Assembly: GCA_023457295.1 (NCBI GenBank)
Contig: JAEWLZ010000053.1
Location: 1 to 15,898, forward strand
Reading direction: 5' to 3'
Length of the DNA: 15,898 nt
DNA from: Cyanobacteria bacterium OH_PDB_112
GTDB taxonomy: Bacteria > Cyanobacteriota > Vampirovibrionia > Gastranaerophilales > CAJFVJ01
Shown: positions 12,918 through 15,898 of the stretch, piece after piece
Position numbering within the stretch: position 1 is the stretch's first letter
Layout of the letters: each line of letters opens with the position of its first letter
Position numbers and translations under genes: made by a program
Notes under the pieces: model-generated
What the model was told of the DNA's origin: nothing
Database searches by the model: none
Seen by the model: only the letters and a program-made list of their open reading frames with translations

Positions 12918-15898
12918 TGGGACAATTTTTATCCAATCTTATAAAACAAAAAGTACTTGTTTGTATAATATTCATAGGTTTTTTAATCGGCGGTATAGTC
13001 TCGTTTGTCAGTATTCCAATTGATGCTTTTCCTGATTTGACTAATAATCAGGTGCAAATCCTTACTGAAAGCTCAGGTATGGCACCTCTTGAAGTAGAAC
13101 AACTTGTGACCATTCCAATAGAAGCCACGATTAATGGCTTGCCCGGGATTGAGCAAGTGCGTTCAATTTCAAAGTTGGGTCTTTCTGTCGTTACTGTTAT
13201 TTTTAAAGATAACGTCAATGTCTACTTTGCAAGACAATTGGTAAATGAAAGACTTCAAACTGCTACGGCTCGACTTCCTCAGGGGCTCAAGCCGCAAATG
13301 GGGCCAATAACGACAGGTATGGGTGAAATCTATCAATATGTTGTTGAAGGAAACGGCTATTCTCCAACTGACCTCAAGACGCTTCATGATTGGGAAATAA
13401 AATATCAACTCAGAACAGTACCAGGTGTCAACGAAGTAAATACTTGGGGAGGACAGGCTCTTGAATATCAAGTGACTTTGTACCCTGAAAAAATGCTTCA
13501 ATACCACCTTACTTTGAATGAAGTCTTTGACGCTTTGCAAAAAAATAACGAGAATTTTTCAGGTGGTATAGTAGAGCATGTTTCTGAACAATATGTGGTT
13601 AGAGGGATAGGGCTTGTAAAAAATCTCGATGACCTGCGAAATATTATGATTAAGTATCAAGACGGAAGTCCTGTATACATAAGAAATGTAGCCACGGTAG
13701 AATATAGTCATGCACTAAGACAAGGTGCCACTACTAAAGATGGTAAAGGTGAGGTGGTGACAGGCATAATTATGATGCTTAAAGGCGAAAATAGCCGAAA
13801 TGTAATTGGTCGCGTCAAAGACAAAATAGAAGAGGTCAAAAAGACCCTACCTGAAAGTGTAAGAATCAAGCCTTTTTATGATCAGACTCATCTGATTGAA
13901 CAAACAATCAAAACCGTAGAAACAAATCTCGTAGAGGGAGGTATGCTGGTTGTTGCGGTGCTTTTATTTATGCTAGGCAATATTCGCGCGGCTTTGATTG
14001 TTGCGGTGACTATTCCCCTGTCTTTGATGTTTTCTTTTATGGGAATGCGAGCGCTTGGGATTTCTGCCAATATAATGAGCCTTGGTGCGATAGACTTTGG
14101 GATGATTGTAGATGGGTCAATATTTATGGTCGAAAACATTATGCGACACCTGCACGCTTCAAAAGCTACCAATCTCACGACTATGGACATTATCCAAAGA
14201 GCCATGCGCGAAATCGCAAAACCTGTATTTTTTGGAGTTTTGATAATAACAGTAGTGTATATGCCTATACTTTCTCTTGAAGATATGGAATATAAAATGT
14301 TTTCGCCTGTTGTCTTTTCGGTGTGTTTTGCACTTTTTGGCTCGCTTCTTATAGCTTTGATTTTGATTCCTGTTCTGTGCAGTATTTTCTTTGACAAAAA
14401 CATCGAAGAAAAAAAGAGCTGGCTTATAGAAAAAATCCGCAAGCCATATTTCAGGCTATTAGAAAAAGCTTTTAAAAACAAATATAAAACTATTTTGATA
14501 TCGACCATAGCATTCTTAATTTCTGTTGTTTCATTGTCTTTTATGGGGTCAGAGTTTGTGCCCAAGCTTGATGAAGGTGATATATCTATTCAGGTGACAA
14601 GTTTACCGAGTATCTCGCTTGAAGAATCGACAAAAGTCACAACCAGAATCGAAAAAACTTTGCTTGAACTTCCCGAAATTAAAAGTGCAGTATCCAAAAT
14701 CGGTCGTGCAGATTTGGCGACTGATCCGATGGGAGTTTATCAGGTCGATATTTTTGTCAAACTAAAACCCAAATCCAAATGGCGTTTTGGAATGTCCAAG
14801 TCAAAACTTGTAGAAGAAATGAACAAAAATCTTTCAGAAGAAGTTCCTGGGGTGAATCTAAGCTTCACACAACCTATCGAAATGCGTGTGAATGAACTTG
14901 TATCAGGAGTTAAGGCTGATGTTGCGGTCAAAATATTCGGAACAGATATGGATGTTTTGATGCAAAAAGCAAAAGAAGTCGAAAAAGTCTTAAAAACAAT
15001 AAAAGGAGTAAAAGACCTCCAAATTGAAAAAATATCAGGTTCAAAACAAGTTACGGTGATTCCTGATAGAGTGAAGATGTCACGTTACGGTGTCAATGTT
15101 TCTGATGTGCGCGATGTAATTTCGACTGCAATCATGGGGAAACAGGTTTCTGAAATTTTAGATGGCAAAAAACGCTTTGCGCTAAGGGTAAAATTCCCTC
15201 AAGGAATAAAAACCGACCCTTCTATGATAGGAAATTTGCTTGTAGAAACATCTTATGGTGGCGAAGTACCTATTCAACAAGTTGCAGATGTACAAATCGG
15301 CGAAGGACTGGAAGTAATAAACAGAGAATCAGGCGAGAGAAGAATAATTGTTCAGTGCAATGTCAGAGACAGAGATATCGGTTCGTTTGTCAAAGAAGCC
15401 GAACAAAAAGTTGAACAAAAGGTACATTTTTCAAAAGGTTATTATATCAAATGGGGTGGACAATTTGAGCATCAACAACGCGCAATGAAAAGACTTGCAA
15501 TTGTTGTACCATTTTCTGTTGTAGTAATATTTTTGCTTCTACTTATGACTTTTTCTTCGGTTCCTCACTCATTGATTGTTATGTTTAATGTTCCTTTCGC
15601 TTTAGTCGGTGGTATTGCAGCATTATGGCTCAGAGGAATGTATTTGAGCGTACCTGCGATAGTCGGATTCATAGCACTTTTTGGTGTGGCAATTTTGAAC
15701 GGTCTTGTTTTGATTACTCAATTTAACAAGCTACTAGCTCATGGCTACACAATGAAAGAAACTATTATCAAAGGGGTCGAACTAAAACTTCGACCTGTAA
15801 TAATTACAACACTTGTTGCCACATTGGGCTTTATGCCAATGGCTCTATCGACAAGTTCTGGGGCAGAAGTGCAAAAACCATTGGCTTCTGTTGTAATT
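12917..15898 (+). CDS. czcA: CzcA-like heavy-metal RND efflux pump, cut by the window end
   Basis: The inner-membrane, proton-driven pump of the HME-RND family. The frame is open from 12917 to the window end (994 codons), and the last visible residues (GFMPMALSTSSGAEVQKPLASVV) match the region about 50 residues before the C terminus of the family. TM1 is at about 12-32, and PIDAFPDLTNNQVQ is the usual periplasmic lead. In TM4 the signature DFGMIVDGSIFMVEN supplies D393, D399 and E406, spaced like the three essential acidic residues of CzcA, so divalent cations such as Zn, Co or Cd are likely substrates. Substrate choice cannot be fixed from sequence. It overlaps czcB by one base. Confidence 0.93.
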   Translation, partial: MGQFLSNLIKQKVLVCIIFIGFLIGGIVSFVSIPIDAFPDLTNNQVQILTESSGMAPLEVEQLVTIPIEATINGLPGIEQVRSISKLGLSVVTVIFKDNVNVYFARQLVNERLQTATARLPQGLKPQMGPITTGMGEIYQYVVEGNGYSPTDLKTLHDWEIKYQLRTVPGVNEVNTWGGQALEYQVTLYPEKMLQYHLTLNEVFDALQKNNENFSGGIVEHVSEQYVVRGIGLVKNLDDLRNIMIKYQDGSPVYIRNVATVEYSHALRQGATTKDGKGEVVTGIIMMLKGENSRNVIGRVKDKIEEVKKTLPESVRIKPFYDQTHLIEQTIKTVETNLVEGGMLVVAVLLFMLGNIRAALIVAVTIPLSLMFSFMGMRALGISANIMSLGAIDFGMIVDGSIFMVENIMRHLHASKATNLTTMDIIQRAMREIAKPVFFGVLIITVVYMPILSLEDMEYKMFSPVVFSVCFALFGSLLIALILIPVLCSIFFDKNIEEKKSWLIEKIRKPYFRLLEKAFKNKYKTILISTIAFLISVVSLSFMGSEFVPKLDEGDISIQVTSLPSISLEESTKVTTRIEKTLLELPEIKSAVSKIGRADLATDPMGVYQVDIFVKLKPKSKWRFGMSKSKLVEEMNKNLSEEVPGVNLSFTQPIEMRVNELVSGVKADVAVKIFGTDMDVLMQKAKEVEKVLKTIKGVKDLQIEKISGSKQVTVIPDRVKMSRYGVNVSDVRDVISTAIMGKQVSEILDGKKRFALRVKFPQGIKTDPSMIGNLLVETSYGGEVPIQQVADVQIGEGLEVINRESGERRIIVQCNVRDRDIGSFVKEAEQKVEQKVHFSKGYYIKWGGQFEHQQRAMKRLAIVVPFSVVVIFLLLLMTFSSVPHSLIVMFNVPFALVGGIAALWLRGMYLSVPAIVGFIALFGVAILNGLVLITQFNKLLAHGYTMKETIIKGVELKLRPVIITTLVATLGFMPMALSTSSGAEVQKPLASVVI

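Noticed and set aside
1..15898. tRNA, rRNA, CRISPR array, insertion sequence or phage genes
   Set aside because: I saw no transposase or integrase motifs, no spaced repeat array and no recognisable structural RNA.

Overview
The window is an AT-rich stretch of bacterial DNA. The organism is most likely a diderm: it encodes a TolC/CzcC-type outer-membrane channel, a periplasmic adaptor and an RND pump, plus several proteins with Sec signal peptides. I cannot assign a taxon from sequence alone. The low GC, the CheX/CheD-containing chemotaxis set and the secreted Cys-rich proteins would be compatible with a gut-type Melainabacteria/Gastranaerophilales-like lineage or another AT-rich diderm, but that is a guess.

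Region 1 (1-7405) is a chemotaxis cluster on the + strand: cheY, two tandem CheX-like genes, cheA, cheW, a minimal methyl-accepting protein, then cheR, cheD and cheB. Most genes overlap or lie a few bases apart. A strong intrinsic terminator sits between the mcp gene and cheR, so the methylation module (cheR-cheD-cheB) is probably expressed by read-through or at a lower level. As given, cheR carries a one-base frameshift inside its SAM-binding motif. Of the two CheX paralogues, the first keeps the E-x-x-N phosphatase motif and the second has lost it.

Region 2 (7406-9250) holds two small secreted cysteine-rich proteins on the - strand (30 and 18 Cys). A secreted parvulin-type prolyl isomerase lies between them on the + strand. 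Each Cys-rich gene converges on a + strand gene and shares a bidirectional hairpin terminator with it. The 363-base gap at 7865-8227 carries a repeated motif, a possible 17-codon ORF and promoters.

Region 3 (9251-9950) has one unrecognised helical protein ending in a four-cysteine zinc ribbon.

Region 4 (9950-15898) is a heavy-metal efflux operon. It starts with a small secreted protein containing Cys and His, followed by a CzcC-like outer-membrane factor, a CzcB-like adaptor and a CzcA-like RND pump that runs off the window end. The pump keeps the DFG...DG...VEN charged signature of CzcA-type transporters. The nearby secreted Cys-rich proteins invite, but do not prove, a shared role in envelope metal handling.
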